Source: Kocuria sp. TGY1127_2 (lineage in GTDB: Bacteria; Actinomycetota; Actinomycetes; Actinomycetales; Micrococcaceae). From it: a stretch of 64,000 bases of DNA. The DNA lies in the NCBI RefSeq assembly GCF_013394385.1, contig NZ_AP022834.1, positions 806,001 to 870,000 of the forward strand, given 5' to 3'. Positions 54,799-64,000 of the stretch are shown piece by piece; the stretch's first letter is position 1; every line of letters begins with the position of its first letter. Made by a program: the position numbers and the translations under genes. Under the pieces are notes generated by a model, which ran no database searches, was not told the origin of the DNA, and worked only from the letters and a program-made list of their open reading frames with translations.

Positions 54799-55422
54799 AT
54801 GGCAGAACATCGCCATACACGTCTCAAGCGCCGGACCCTCATGACGACCGCCTGGGCCGTGCCCGTCATCGCGGCGACGAGTGCCGTGCCTGCGATGGCC
54901 AGCAGTTGGAAGACCGATCTGGCCATCGACGTCATCGACCCACCGTACGATCTAGAGAAATGGGAGCCGAAGCAAGAGATTCCCGTATACAGAAAATCAA
55001 CGGGTGACCGTATCGCGGGTCGGGGATCTCTACCTCCTCGGATTCGGATCACGAATGTCGGACGTGTGACTGCCGTGAATCCTAGCGGCACCGTCGAGAT
55101 CACCATCCGCGACTATATTTCGGACTACTCGCCCTGGGGTGCGAATAGGCTCAAGGCAGTTACGACCAACCCGACTGTTCTCTGGTCCGAAGACGGGAGG
55201 GGAGCGGCATCTGGACCCGGCGCCAGGTTCACGTACAAGTGCGCTGGCCAGCTCGGACCAGGGCAGAGTCTAGAGATTCCGTTGCGGTACTTCGTCAACC
55301 CACCCTTCGTGCATGTAGCCTTCAATGTGCTGGTGGCGGCCTGGGTGGAAGATGAACGAGATGGGGACTACGACGACAACAGTCTCAGGATTGGGCACGT
55401 ACCGTTCACGAGCGTCTTCTGA
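54799..55422 (+). CDS. Secreted protein of unknown function, probable Tat substrate
   Basis: 207 residues from ATG 54799 (AGAGGTGG upstream). The N-terminus has twin Arg (LKRRTLMTT), a hydrophobic core and a likely cleavage after VPAMA (~residue 34), so it looks Tat- or Sec-exported. The mature ~170 residues are rich in beta-type sequence (PPRIRITNVGRVTAVNPSGTVEITIRDY, GQSLEIPLRYFVNPP) without Cys pairs other than a single Cys, resembling an extracellular beta-sandwich. I recognise no family. It is 14 bases after the cholesterol oxidase and probably in the same transcript. Confidence 0.75.
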   Translation: MAEHRHTRLKRRTLMTTAWAVPVIAATSAVPAMASSWKTDLAIDVIDPPYDLEKWEPKQEIPVYRKSTGDRIAGRGSLPPRIRITNVGRVTAVNPSGTVEITIRDYISDYSPWGANRLKAVTTNPTVLWSEDGRGAASGPGARFTYKCAGQLGPGQSLEIPLRYFVNPPFVHVAFNVLVAAWVEDERDGDYDDNSLRIGHVPFTSVF

Positions 55423-55455
55423 CACCTTGGACCGTTGGCTGTCATGATCTCCTTG

Positions 55456-55494
55456 ATGGTCCGGGACCGATCGATATGGTCGGCCCCGGACCAT
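55456..55494 (+). terminator. Hairpin after the secreted-protein pair
   Basis: ATGGTCCGGG (55456-55465) pairs with CCCGGACCAT (55485-55494), and CCGA/TCGG inside extends it past one mismatch. No T-run. Confidence 0.65.
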
Positions 55495-55901
55495 CGCTGT
55501 GGAGAGTGTCTTTGGCCACTTCGAGAATCCGGGCTTGCGCGTCCTTGAGAGCCTCTGGCAGGATAGACAACGTTGTTCAAGCGCTTGTTGGCGTTGACCT
55601 GCCCGAATCCCAGGGATACGGAGCAGGTCCGTCCAAGCCCAAAATGACCCGGTCCGAACGACTCTGGATTGACGTGTGCGAACACTTCGCGACACGCCCG
55701 AGTTCGGGGGTCGGTGCTTCAACGAATTGAGGAACCCGGGAATGCCGGATTCAGTTCGTGTGAGGCGGCGCCAGGAATCCGCACGGAATCTGGACGGTGT
55801 CCATCGTCCGGAATACGAGCGGTTGCTGCCAGAAGACGCCATACAGAGGGGCCCTCGAGGTCCCTACACAGGGAAGTACTTGAAGAAAGAGAGTCCGACA
55901 G
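55495..55901 (+). promoter_or_regulatory. S10 operon leader region
   Basis: About 400 bases before rpsJ without a supported gene. A TAGACA hexamer at 55564-55569 resembles the -10 form used elsewhere in the window but has no convincing -35 at 16-18 bases. A long leader is usual before S10 operons, and the ribosome site (GAAAGAGAG) is close to the ATG. I saw no clear L4-type leader structure. Confidence 0.35.
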
Positions 55902-56210
55902 ATGGCGGGACAGAAAATCCGCATCCGGCTGAAGTCGTATGACCACGAGGTCATCGACTCTTCGGCTCGGAAGATTGTTGAGACGGTGACGCGCGCTGGT
56001 GCGACGGTTGTTGGCCCCGTGCCGCTGCCCACCGAGAAGAACGTGTACTGCGTAATCCGCTCGCCGCACAAGTACAAGGACAGCCGCGAGCACTTCGAGA
56101 TGCGTACGCACAAGCGGCTGATCGACATCGTCGACCCCACGCCCAAGGCTGTTGACTCGCTCATGCGCTTGGACCTGCCGGCAGACGTGAACATCGAAAT
56201 CAAGCTGTAA
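55902..56210 (+). CDS. rpsJ: 30S ribosomal protein S10
   Basis: 102 residues, [19 protein letters not shown] to [12 protein letters not shown]; includes the RTHKRLIDI loop. Head protein of the 30S subunit and NusE in antitermination. First gene of the S10 operon; rplC follows after 16 bases. Confidence 0.98.
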   Translation: MAGQKIRIRLKSYDHEVIDSSARKIVETVTRAGATVVGPVPLPTEKNVYCVIRSPHKYKDSREHFEMRTHKRLIDIVDPTPKAVDSLMRLDLPADVNIEIKL

Positions 56211-56226
56211 AGAGGATCGCATCCCA

Positions 56227-56883
56227 ATGACTACCAAATTCGAGCGCCAGGTGAAGGGCCTGCTGGGCACCAAGCTTGGCATGACCCAGGTCTGGGACGA
56301 GAACGGCAAGTTTGTGCCGGTCACCGTCGTCAAGGCCGATTCCAATGTTGTCACCCAGCTGCGCGGTCAGGACACCGATGGTTACAACGCCATTCAGATC
56401 GGTTTCGGTGCGATTGACCCCCGCAAGGTAACCAAACCCCTCGTCGGACACTTCGAGAAGGCCGGGACCACTCCGCGCCGCCACCTCGTCGAGGTTCGCA
56501 CCGCGGACGCCTCCGAGTACTCCCTCGGTCAGGAACTGTCCGTCGAGCTCTTCGAAGCCGGCCAGCGCGTCGACGTCGTGGGCAAGACCAAGGGCAAGGG
56601 CTTTGCAGGTGTTATGAAGCGTCACGGCTTCAAGGGCGTCGGTGCTTCGCACGGCCAGCACAAGAACCACCGCAAGCCGGGTTCCATCGGCGGCGCGTCC
56701 TACCCCGCCCGCGTATTCAAGGGAATGCGTATGGCTGGACGTATGGGCAACAACCGCCACACCACCCAGAACCTCACGATTCAGGGTGTCGACACCGAGA
56801 ACAATGTTCTGCTGATCAAGGGTGCCATTCCTGGTCCCAAGGGCGGCGTCGTTCTGGTTCGCACCGCTGTGAAGGGAGCCTAA
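56227..56883 (+). CDS. rplC: 50S ribosomal protein L3
   Basis: 218 residues. [18 protein letters not shown], the [17 protein letters not shown] loop that reaches the peptidyl transferase centre, and [16 protein letters not shown]. Early assembly protein. Five bases before rplD. Confidence 0.98.
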   Translation: MTTKFERQVKGLLGTKLGMTQVWDENGKFVPVTVVKADSNVVTQLRGQDTDGYNAIQIGFGAIDPRKVTKPLVGHFEKAGTTPRRHLVEVRTADASEYSLGQELSVELFEAGQRVDVVGKTKGKGFAGVMKRHGFKGVGASHGQHKNHRKPGSIGGASYPARVFKGMRMAGRMGNNRHTTQNLTIQGVDTENNVLLIKGAIPGPKGGVVLVRTAVKGA

Positions 56884-56888
56884 CTCCA

Positions 56889-57512
56889 ATGGCTACTGAA
56901 ACCGTAAAGGTTGATCTGCCGGCCGATGTCTTCGGCGTCGAGCCCAATGAGGCTCTGATGCACCAGGTCGTCATCGCGCAGTTGGCCGCTGCCCGCCAGG
57001 GCACCCACAAGGCGAAGAACCGCGGCGAGGTCTCCGGTTCAGGACGCAAGCCGTTCAAGCAGAAGGGTACCGGCCGCGCCCGTCAGGGTTCGGTCCGTAT
57101 GCCTCAGCACACCGGCGGCGGCGTCGTGCACGGACCTGTGCCGCGCAACTACTCGCAGCGCACGCCCAAGAAGATGAAGGCCGCAGCTCTGCGCAGTGCC
57201 CTCTCCGACCGTGCGAACCACGGCCGCATTCATGTGGTCAATTCGCTCGTCACTGAGATCTCCACCAAGGCAGCCAAGGCCGCCCTGAGGGACTTGACCT
57301 CTCGCAAGAACGTGCTGGTTGTTATCGACCGCAAGGAAGATAACGTCGCCCTTTCCGTTCGCAACCTCGAGTTCGCCCACGTCCTGTACGCGGACCAGCT
57401 CAACACGTACGACGTGTTGCGCGCCGACGACGTGGTCTTCACGAAGGATGCCTACGACGTGTTTGTGGCAATCGCCAGCAAGGCTGGAAAGAACCAGGAG
57501 GACGCCAAGTGA
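56889..57512 (+). CDS. rplD: 50S ribosomal protein L4
   Basis: 207 residues. The extended loop [32 protein letters not shown] lines the exit tunnel (macrolide region). L4 is the classical autoregulator of the S10 operon in other bacteria. Overlaps rplW by four bases. Confidence 0.97.
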   Translation: MATETVKVDLPADVFGVEPNEALMHQVVIAQLAAARQGTHKAKNRGEVSGSGRKPFKQKGTGRARQGSVRMPQHTGGGVVHGPVPRNYSQRTPKKMKAAALRSALSDRANHGRIHVVNSLVTEISTKAAKAALRDLTSRKNVLVVIDRKEDNVALSVRNLEFAHVLYADQLNTYDVLRADDVVFTKDAYDVFVAIASKAGKNQEDAK

Positions 57513-57811
57513 GCGCCACCATCAAGGATCCCCGTGACGTCATCATTGCGCCTGTCGTCTCGGAGAAGAGCTACGGGCTGATCGACGAGGGCAAGTACAC
57601 CTTCGAGGTCGACACTCGCTCGAACAAGTCGGAAATCAAGGATGCCGTTCAGCGTATCTTCGGCGTCAAGGTTTCCAACGTCAACACCATCAACCGTGCC
57701 GGCAAGCGGAAGCGCACGCGCTTCGGCTGGGGAGCCCGCAAGAGCACCAAGCGTGCGATTGTGACCCTGAGCGAAGGCACCATCGATATCTTCGGCGGTC
57801 CGCAGGCCTAG
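57509..57811 (+). CDS. rplW: 50S ribosomal protein L23
   Basis: 100 residues from GTG 57509. [26 protein letters not shown] and [30 protein letters not shown]. Sits at the tunnel exit, docking trigger factor and SRP. Confidence 0.97.
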   Translation: MSATIKDPRDVIIAPVVSEKSYGLIDEGKYTFEVDTRSNKSEIKDAVQRIFGVKVSNVNTINRAGKRKRTRFGWGARKSTKRAIVTLSEGTIDIFGGPQA

Positions 57812-57846
57812 CGCCCGCGGAGACCACTTTAACGAGGAACTAAATT

Positions 57847-58686
<840 letters not shown>

Positions 58687-58698
58687 GGAGCCTGAAAC

Positions 58699-58980
58699 AT
58701 GCCTCGTAGTTTGAAGAAGGGCCCTTTCGTTGACCAGCACCTCTTCCTGAAGGTTGCCGCTCAGAACGATAAGGGTTCCAAGAACGTCATCAAGACGTGG
58801 TCCCGCCGCTCGATGATCGTCCCCGACATGCTCGGGCACACGATCGCCGTGCACGACGGACGCAAGCACGTACCCGTGTTCATCACCGAGTCGATGGTCG
58901 GGCACAAGCTCGGCGAATTCGCTCCCACGCGGACTTTCCGCGGCCATGTGAAGGACGACCGCAAGGGTAAGCGTCGCTAA
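58699..58980 (+). CDS. rpsS: 30S ribosomal protein S19
   Basis: 93 residues. [52 protein letters not shown]. Head protein near the A site. Its stop codon is inside a perfect hairpin (58978-58999). Confidence 0.98.
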   Translation: MPRSLKKGPFVDQHLFLKVAAQNDKGSKNVIKTWSRRSMIVPDMLGHTIAVHDGRKHVPVFITESMVGHKLGEFAPTRTFRGHVKDDRKGKRR

Positions 58981-58999
58981 ATCGGTTCGGACCGATTTA
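58978..58999 (+). other. Perfect hairpin overlapping the rpsS stop codon
   Basis: TAAATCGGT (58978-58986) pairs perfectly with ACCGATTTA (58991-58999), loop TCGG; the first TAA is the rpsS stop. There is no T-run, and the operon continues with rplV, so it is not an ordinary terminator. It may stabilise or process the mRNA. Confidence 0.5.
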
Positions 59000-59042
59000 G
59001 CAGCGTGTAACTCTTCGGCAATAGACGAAAGAGAGATAGGCA

Positions 59043-59408
59043 ATGGAAGCCAAGGCATCTGCGCGCTACGTTCGCGTGACGCCTATGAAGGCCCGGCGCG
59101 TCGTCAACCTGATTCGTGGCAAGCAGGCGAATGAGGCACTGGCGATTCTGAAGTTTGCCCCGCAGGGTGCTTCGGAACCGGTATTCAAGATCGTCGAGTC
59201 GGCAGTGGCCAACGCCCGCCAGCTCGCTGATCGCGATAGCGTCGCTTTCAAGGAAGAAGAACTCTTCATCAGTGAAGCGTTCGTCGACGAGGGCCCGACC
59301 ATGAAGCGGTTCCAACCGCGAGCTCAGGGTCGTGCATACCGCATCAACAAGCGAACCAGCCACATCACCGTGGTTCTCGCTACCCCGGATAATGAGGAGG
59401 ACCGCTAA
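59043..59408 (+). CDS. rplV: 50S ribosomal protein L22
   Basis: 121 residues. [33 protein letters not shown] and the tunnel hairpin [28 protein letters not shown]. The stop abuts the rpsC start. Confidence 0.97.
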   Translation: MEAKASARYVRVTPMKARRVVNLIRGKQANEALAILKFAPQGASEPVFKIVESAVANARQLADRDSVAFKEEELFISEAFVDEGPTMKRFQPRAQGRAYRINKRTSHITVVLATPDNEEDR

Positions 59409-60236
59409 GTGGGACAGAAAATTAACCCGCACGGATTCCGACTGGGGATCACTACGGACCACAAGTCGCACTGGTTCGCTGACTCCAACAAGGAAGGCCA
59501 GCGCTACAAGGACTTCATCCGCGAGGACGTGAAGATCCGTGAGCTCATGTCGAACGGCATGGAGCGCGCAGGCATCGCCAACGTCGAGATCGAACGCACC
59601 CGTGATCGCGTCCGTGTGGATATCCACACTGCGCGCCCGGGCATTGTGATCGGCCGTCGTGGCGCCGAAGCCGACCGCATTCGCGGCGAGCTCGAGAAGC
59701 TCACCGGCAAGCAGATCCAGCTGAACATCCTCGAGGTCTCGAACCCCGAGGTCAACGCTCAGCTGGTGGCGCAGGGAGTCGCCGAGCAGCTCGCTTCTCG
59801 TGTGGCTTTCCGCCGCGCGATGAAGAAGGCCATCCAGTCCGCTCAGCGGGCCGGAGCCAAGGGCATCCGTATCCAGTGCGCTGGTCGTCTCGGCGGTGCC
59901 GAGATGTCCCGCTCGGAGTTCTACCGAGAGGGCCGCGTGCCCCTGCACACCCTCCGCGCAAACATCGACTACGGCTTCTTCGAAGCCAAGACCACTTTCG
60001 GTCGCATCGGTGTCAAGGTGTGGATCTACAAGGGTGATCTGACCGATAAGGAACTTGCTGCTCAGCAGGCCGCACAGGGCAACCGCCGCGGTAACGATCG
60101 TCGCGGAGGCGGCGAACGTCGTCGTCGTAACACCGCCGGTGGCGCAGGTCGTCGCGGTGGACGCAACGAGCAGCAGAACAGCGCTTCGGAGGCCCCCGCC
60201 AACGAAGCCAAGACTGCAGAAAACGGTGAGGCATAA
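59409..60236 (+). CDS. rpsC: 30S ribosomal protein S3
   Basis: 275 residues from GTG 59409, directly after the rplV stop. N-terminal [15 protein letters not shown] motif [20 protein letters not shown]-terminal domain [31 protein letters not shown]. The last ~55 residues are a Arg/Gly/Asn-rich then acidic tail typical of actinobacterial S3. Part of the mRNA entry helicase site. Confidence 0.98.
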   Translation: MGQKINPHGFRLGITTDHKSHWFADSNKEGQRYKDFIREDVKIRELMSNGMERAGIANVEIERTRDRVRVDIHTARPGIVIGRRGAEADRIRGELEKLTGKQIQLNILEVSNPEVNAQLVAQGVAEQLASRVAFRRAMKKAIQSAQRAGAKGIRIQCAGRLGGAEMSRSEFYREGRVPLHTLRANIDYGFFEAKTTFGRIGVKVWIYKGDLTDKELAAQQAAQGNRRGNDRRGGGERRRRNTAGGAGRRGGRNEQQNSASEAPANEAKTAENGEA

Positions 60237-60653
60237 ATGCTGATTCCCCGTCGCGTAAAATACCGCAAGCAGCACCACCCGAAGCGCAGCGGCGTCGCCA
60301 AGGGCGGCACCACCGTTTCGTTCGGTGAGTGGGGCGTTCAGGCGCTGGCACCCGCGTATGTGACTAACCGTCAGATCGAGGCTGCTCGTATCGCCATGAC
60401 CCGCTACATCAAGCGTGGCGGTAAGGTCTGGATCAATATCTTCCCGGACCGCCCGCTGACCAAGAAGCCTGCCGAAACCCGCATGGGTTCCGGTAAGGGT
60501 TCGCCTGAGTGGTGGGTTGCCAACGTCAAGCCCGGTCGTGTCGTATTCGAACTGGCCGGCGTGAGCGATGAAGTCGCCAAAGAGGCCTTGCGCCTGGCAA
60601 TCCACAAGCTCCCCATGAAGGCACGCATTGTGCGTCGCGAAGGTGGTGAATAG
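60237..60653 (+). CDS. rplP: 50S ribosomal protein L16
   Basis: 138 residues. [68 protein letters not shown]. Organises the A-site region and tRNA acceptor contacts. Starts immediately after the rpsC stop. Confidence 0.98.
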   Translation: MLIPRRVKYRKQHHPKRSGVAKGGTTVSFGEWGVQALAPAYVTNRQIEAARIAMTRYIKRGGKVWINIFPDRPLTKKPAETRMGSGKGSPEWWVANVKPGRVVFELAGVSDEVAKEALRLAIHKLPMKARIVRREGGE

Positions 60654-60655
60654 AA

Positions 60656-60982
60656 ATGGCAGTAGGATCCAAGGATCAGTCCATCGAGCAGCTGGCTGAA
60701 TTGGACAACGGAGCTCTCACCGAGAAGCTGCGTTCGTCCAAGGAGGAGCTGTTCAACCTCCGTTTCCAGAAGGCCACCGGGCAGCTCCAGAATGCGGGCC
60801 GCTTCAAGGCTGTCAAGCGCGATATCGCGCGCATCTACACGGTGTTGCGTGAGCGCGAACTGGGCATCCGACCCGAGGCCGAGTCTTCGGACGATGCCTC
60901 TGACAAGAAGGCCGACAAGAAGGCTGCAAAGGCAGCGAAGAAGGCCGACACGGCTAGCGCTACCGAAGGTGATGCCAAGTGA
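60656..60982 (+). CDS. rpmC: 50S ribosomal protein L29 with long C-terminal extension
   Basis: 108 residues. The core (~10-72: [56 protein letters not shown]) is normal L29. Residues ~73-108 are an extra Asp/Ser then Lys/Ala-rich tail not present in the ~65-residue bacterial norm. Located near the tunnel exit. Overlaps rpsQ by four bases. Confidence 0.95.
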   Translation: MAVGSKDQSIEQLAELDNGALTEKLRSSKEELFNLRFQKATGQLQNAGRFKAVKRDIARIYTVLRERELGIRPEAESSDDASDKKADKKAAKAAKKADTASATEGDAK

Positions 60983-61251
60983 GTGAACAGAAGACGGAAG
61001 AGCGTAATCTCCGCAAGACCCGTCGCGGCTATGTCGTCTCCGACAAGATGGACAAGACAGTTGTCGTCGAGGTCGAAGACCACGTGACCCACGGTCTGTA
61101 CGGCAAGGTTATGCGTCGTAGCCACAAAGTGAAGGTGCACGACGAGCAGAACGCCGCCGGCGTTGGCGACCTCGTGCGCATTATGGAGACCCGTCCCATG
61201 TCAGCCAACAAGCGTTGGCGGATCGTGGACATCGTCGAGCGCGCCAAGTAA
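60979..61251 (+). CDS. rpsQ: 30S ribosomal protein S17
   Basis: 90 residues from GTG 60979. [45 protein letters not shown] and [19 protein letters not shown]. Assembly protein of the 30S body. Last gene of this operon; the spc-type genes (rplN onward) do not follow directly. Confidence 0.98.
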   Translation: MSEQKTEERNLRKTRRGYVVSDKMDKTVVVEVEDHVTHGLYGKVMRRSHKVKVHDEQNAAGVGDLVRIMETRPMSANKRWRIVDIVERAK

Positions 61252-61278
61252 GGCACGCTGGGCGATCCGCTCCTACGG

Positions 61279-61313
61279 AAACCCCCTCCCGCTTCGTGCG
61301 GGAGGGGGTTTTT
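61279..61313 (+). terminator. Rho-independent terminator of the S10 operon
   Basis: 14-bp stem AAACCCCCTCCCGC (61279-61292) with GCGGGAGGGGGTTT (61298-61311), loop TTCGT, continuing as TTTTT. Confidence 0.96.
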
Positions 61314-61382
61314 GCGTTAAGGGGGCTGGGGTGGGAGGTTTGAGGCGTTCGTTCGGGGCTTTAGTCAGGCGTCCTTTTGTGG

Positions 61383-62684
61383 TCAGCCGCCGAAGAAATG
61401 GATCAGACCGTCGATGACCCCGCCGCGCCAGCACACGTAGTCGTGTCCTCCCACGTACTCGCGGGAGACGTGGTCGATTTGGAGTCGACGCAACAGGTCC
61501 GCGAAGCGACGGTTCTCTGCGCGAAGATGGCCTTCGAGGGTGCCGACCTCGTGGAAGATTCGGGTGCATTGTGACGGTGCTGGGTTTTCCTCCCATTGAT
61601 GCAACTGTTCGCTGGGGGAATCCTCGTCAGGCCACCAGAAAGAGGCGGATTGGACTATTCCGCATCCCACGAGGTCCGGCGCTCTGCGCACGACGTCGGC
61701 CGCCGCAAGTCCCCCGAGGGATGCTCCGGCAATGGCGCGCAATTGCGGATCGGAAAGGATACGCGTGTGGAACGATGCTCGCGGAAGAAGCTCTTCCTGG
61801 ATGAACCGCGGCAGGTCTGGGTTTGCCCCGAGCATATGGGGCCGGTCCGAAGGTCTGTCCGGTGCGAAGAAGATCACCGACAGCGGAGGCAGAGCGTATT
61901 CGGCGACTGCCCGTTCTAGGGCTGGGACCAGGGTGTACTCACTCGTGTACCGGTCCCCGTCCGTCACGAGTGCGGTGACTTCCGGGGCACCGTACTCTTG
62001 GGCGGGCCGCCACGTCCAGGATCGAACTGGAACGTTCATCACGGTTGAGGACCAGGCCTCTTCCTTCAAGTCTCCATGCTTCGGCAGGTTTTCGCGCCAT
62101 CGTTCGGAAGGCATGCTGGCGATGGTGCGTTCGGATGAGTCTTGTGAAGCTCTGGTGCCGATGTCGTCGGTGAACCGGTGGGGCGTGGCGCCTGGCAGGG
62201 CCAGGAGGTTGGCTTCTCCGCCGTCCGAGGAGCGAATCACCGGCAGACTCCGGGACGGAGCCTCGGTGAGAGCAAAAGTTGATCGCCAGCGTTGTCTCGA
62301 TTGACCGACCTCGGGGTCCCACGGATCTTGGGGAAGCAACGTGATCTCCGTGCGCAGCTCGCGGGGAAGCTCGAAAGCCCCCAAATGGAACGCTGCGCCG
62401 AAAGCGTCATAGCGGTCCAGGAGGAACGGTTCCAAATGGGTCCGATGCATGTGAGTGGTGGTCGCGAGCAGAAGTGCGACGCGTTCCTCCGCACCGTGGG
62501 CCTTGCGCGCGACCGTGACGACGGCTGTTCCGCTAGCAGGACGGTCCTCTATGATCAATCCGCCACGGGAACCGAGTTCCGCAAAAAAGGCGTCGATGCT
62601 TCCTGATTCCTCCAACAATTCGAGGCCCGCCCGCGGTTTGAGTCGCTGCGGGATCGGCGGAAGAAACTCTGGTTCGGATGGCAT
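61383..62684 (-). CDS. Enterochelin esterase-like alpha/beta hydrolase (Fes family)
   Basis: 433 residues from ATG 62684 (AAGG seven bases upstream; ATG 62687 is an alternative). N-terminal beta domain typical of Fes (~1-190), then a hydrolase domain with VPVRSWTWRP, LVTDGDRY, LPPLSVIFFAPDRP, nucleophile Ser in AGASLGGLAA (~315) and catalytic His in GGHDYVCWRGGV near the C-terminus. Fes-type enzymes hydrolyse ferric siderophore esters inside the cell to release iron. Next to a PPTase and an iron permease, which supports this; the siderophore is unknown. Confidence 0.8.
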   Translation of the reverse strand: MPSEPEFLPPIPQRLKPRAGLELLEESGSIDAFFAELGSRGGLIIEDRPASGTAVVTVARKAHGAEERVALLLATTTHMHRTHLEPFLLDRYDAFGAAFHLGAFELPRELRTEITLLPQDPWDPEVGQSRQRWRSTFALTEAPSRSLPVIRSSDGGEANLLALPGATPHRFTDDIGTRASQDSSERTIASMPSERWRENLPKHGDLKEEAWSSTVMNVPVRSWTWRPAQEYGAPEVTALVTDGDRYTSEYTLVPALERAVAEYALPPLSVIFFAPDRPSDRPHMLGANPDLPRFIQEELLPRASFHTRILSDPQLRAIAGASLGGLAAADVVRRAPDLVGCGIVQSASFWWPDEDSPSEQLHQWEENPAPSQCTRIFHEVGTLEGHLRAENRRFADLLRRLQIDHVSREYVGGHDYVCWRGGVIDGLIHFFGG

Positions 62685-62822
62685 CATCGGACCTTTCTGA
62701 AAAGAACTATGGCGTCCGGAGATTACGATACATTTGCCTGTTTCCGGTACAGGCGGTGTGCCTTGTTGCTGTCGCAGGGCCACGCTGAGTCACTCGCCGC
62801 GGTCTTTCGGAAGGAGCGTCGC

Positions 62823-63500
62823 ATGATGGAGCGCGAATCTACATTTGCCGCCCCGGGGCCTGGTCGGGTGACCCGAATCTGGTGGGCCGAGCACCCAGTA
62901 CAGCCGATCGAAGCCGCACTGGGGAATGATCCGGGTCCGTTCGGGCCGAAATTTGTCCAGCGGTTGGCCCGAACCCAAAGCCAGTGGGCCCAGCGGGAGA
63001 TGGTGGCCGCCCGATTGCTCGGTCGTTGGTTGTTGGCCTGCGCGCACAGGGAGCTGCATGGGCCGGGCGCCGCGGGCGCGCGCCCGGCGGATTGGCGCGT
63101 GGAGCAACGCTGTGACCGTCCGGGATGTCTCCGCCGCGAAGCTCACGGCCGTCCGATTGCCATCGTCCAGGAGTGGACCGGGCCGGGGCAGCGGGCACTG
63201 AGCTGGTCGCATCATGAGGGACGCGTTGCCGCGGCCGTCGGTTGCGGGGTGCCGCGTCTCGGCATCGACCTGGTGGTTCCAGACGGCTTATCCGTCCCGT
63301 GCGCCGCTTCCTGGTCACAGTGGGCCAGGGCCGAGGCACTGACGAAGGCTGGGGCTGGGGGCCTCCAGGATTTGCTGGAGAGCGGTACTGTCCCTGATGG
63401 TTTCGACGCGGCGTTCCCGTCCGTCGACCGCGTTGTCGTCGCTCTGGCCTGGAAGCGTGAGGACGCCGTGGAACTGCGCCGTCGTCGTTTGAGCGGGTGA
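62823..63500 (+). CDS. 4'-phosphopantetheinyl transferase (Sfp type)
   Basis: 225 residues from ATG 62823 (AAGGAG upstream); the frame extends to 62709 but that part has no family similarity. PPTase features: WAQREMVAARLLGR (~55-68), SWSHHEGRVAAAV (~128-140), metal-binding GIDLV (~147-151) and WARAEALTKAGAGG (~167-180), the W-x3-E-A-x2-K motif. It attaches phosphopantetheine to carrier proteins. Beside Fes-like and FecCD genes it most likely activates a siderophore peptide synthetase encoded outside the window. Diverges from the esterase gene. Confidence 0.8.
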   Translation: MMERESTFAAPGPGRVTRIWWAEHPVQPIEAALGNDPGPFGPKFVQRLARTQSQWAQREMVAARLLGRWLLACAHRELHGPGAAGARPADWRVEQRCDRPGCLRREAHGRPIAIVQEWTGPGQRALSWSHHEGRVAAAVGCGVPRLGIDLVVPDGLSVPCAASWSQWARAEALTKAGAGGLQDLLESGTVPDGFDAAFPSVDRVVVALAWKREDAVELRRRRLSG

Positions 63501-63569
63501 CCCAAGCCCTCGAACTCGACCGGACCCAGCGATGACTGGTTAGCAAATCTATGGAGCCTTAACTGGACT

Positions 63570-63588
63570 TAAGGTGTGCCTGGCCTTA
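63570..63588 (+). promoter_or_regulatory. DtxR/IdeR-like iron box
   Basis: TAAGGTGTGCCTGGCCTTA is an imperfect 19-base palindrome with TAAGG/CCTTA arms. It matches the DtxR/IdeR consensus TTAGGTTAGGCTAACCTAA at 12 of 19 positions. It lies 60 bases before the FecCD permease start, the expected place for iron repression. Confidence 0.55.
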
Positions 63589-63648
63589 TCTTCAAGATGA
63601 GACGCGCCTGGCGCGTCGGATCGCCCCTCATGATTCGCTGGAGCCATC

Positions 63649-64000
63649 GTGACCTCTTCCTCCTCGCATGCCGTGCGCACGTCCATGGATTCCGCGGACG
63701 CCTCCTCGGCCGTGGTGAGGGAAGGGCGACTCAGCTCCTTCAGGTCTCGTCTGGGCGTCGTTGTTCTGGGTACGGCCCTGCTGCTGCTCTGCTGCGGAGC
63801 ATCGATCGCCATCGGCTCTCGGAGCATTCCTATAGACCGCGTCTGGCACTTGGTCTGGCACCCGGATGAATCCGACGAGAGCTACATCGTCAGCGGCATG
63901 CGAGTGACTCGAACTTTGATCGGCATCGTGGTGGGTGCCGCGCTCGCGGTTGCAGGCGCGGTCATGCAGGCCGTGACTCGCAACCCGCTAGCGGACCCCG
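63649..64000 (+). CDS. FecCD-family iron-siderophore ABC permease, N-terminal part (runs off the right edge)
   Basis: First ~117 residues from GTG 63649 (GGAG six bases upstream). A Ser-rich cytoplasmic start (~1-35), a first transmembrane helix (VVVLGTALLLLCCGASIAIG), then the diagnostic FecCD block MRVTRTLIGIVVGAALAVAGAVMQAVTRNPLADP. This imports Fe(III)-siderophore together with a binding protein and ATPase expected to the right. Not detected by ATG-based frame search because of the GTG start and window edge. Confidence 0.88.
   Translation, partial: MTSSSSHAVRTSMDSADASSAVVREGRLSSFRSRLGVVVLGTALLLLCCGASIAIGSRSIPIDRVWHLVWHPDESDESYIVSGMRVTRTLIGIVVGAALAVAGAVMQAVTRNPLADP

Noticed and set aside
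58977-60605. 542-residue minus-strand frame across the S10 operon
   Set aside because: Runs antisense through four ribosomal protein genes; no domain similarity.

Overview
The window is chromosomal DNA from a high-GC actinobacterium, most likely a member of the Micrococcales close to the Micrococcaceae. The evidence is a mycothiol synthase, a GlnR-type orphan response regulator, NusG with an acidic N-terminal extension, the fused PcaL of the beta-ketoadipate pathway, the order tRNA-Trp/secE/nusG/rplK/rplA, and frequent GTG/TTG starts. I cannot name the genus from sequence alone. I see no insertion sequence, prophage, CRISPR array or rRNA gene.

Layout. 1-11.1 kb is a housekeeping block. On the minus strand are a partial thyA, a MutT1-type Nudix/phosphatase, an in-frame fusion of mycothiol synthase to polyphosphate kinase, and glnR. 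On the plus strand are a membrane protein, an unannotated 36-residue membrane microprotein, a nitrobindin-like protein and a YgfZ-like protein. Minus-strand pfkA and an aspartate aminotransferase follow. 11.3-16.9 kb carries tRNA-Trp, secE, nusG, rplKA, an orphan sugar-type ABC ATPase, and rplJL with an attenuator-like leader. 17.3-25.1 kb is a divergent molybdenum cofactor and molybdate uptake cluster (moaA-moaD-mobA-moeA one way, modA-modB-moeA-moaC-mog-moaE the other). It has no modC. A minus-strand MFS transporter follows. 26.8-32.6 kb is a tandem glycine riboswitch controlling gcvP-gcvT-sdaA, without gcvH. 32.7-40.4 kb is rpoBC. 40.5-48.1 kb is a complete protocatechuate operon, pcaHGBLFIJR, ending in its IclR-type regulator. 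48.4-52.9 kb is the str operon (rpsL, rpsG, fusA, tuf), with a structured region before tuf. 53.2-55.4 kb holds a Tat-exported cholesterol oxidase and a second Tat-exported protein of unknown function. 55.9-61.3 kb is the S10 operon (rpsJ to rpsQ), closed by a strong terminator. 61.4 kb to the end begins an iron/siderophore region: an enterochelin-esterase-like hydrolase, a phosphopantetheinyl transferase, a DtxR/IdeR-like box and the start of a FecCD permease.

How it fits together. The backbone is the conserved transcription/translation gene set (secE-nusG-L11-L1-L10-L7/L12-rpoBC-str-S10). It is interrupted by self-contained metabolic modules: Moco/molybdate, glycine-serine breakdown, aromatic acid catabolism, secreted sterol oxidase and iron acquisition. 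Observations most worth following up are the MshD-PPK1 fusion, Asn at the RpoB position equivalent to E. coli Ser531, the 18-bp long-range stem before tuf, repeated CCCGTT/AACGGG half-sites before pcaH, the cholesterol oxidase partner protein, and the missing modC and gcvH.
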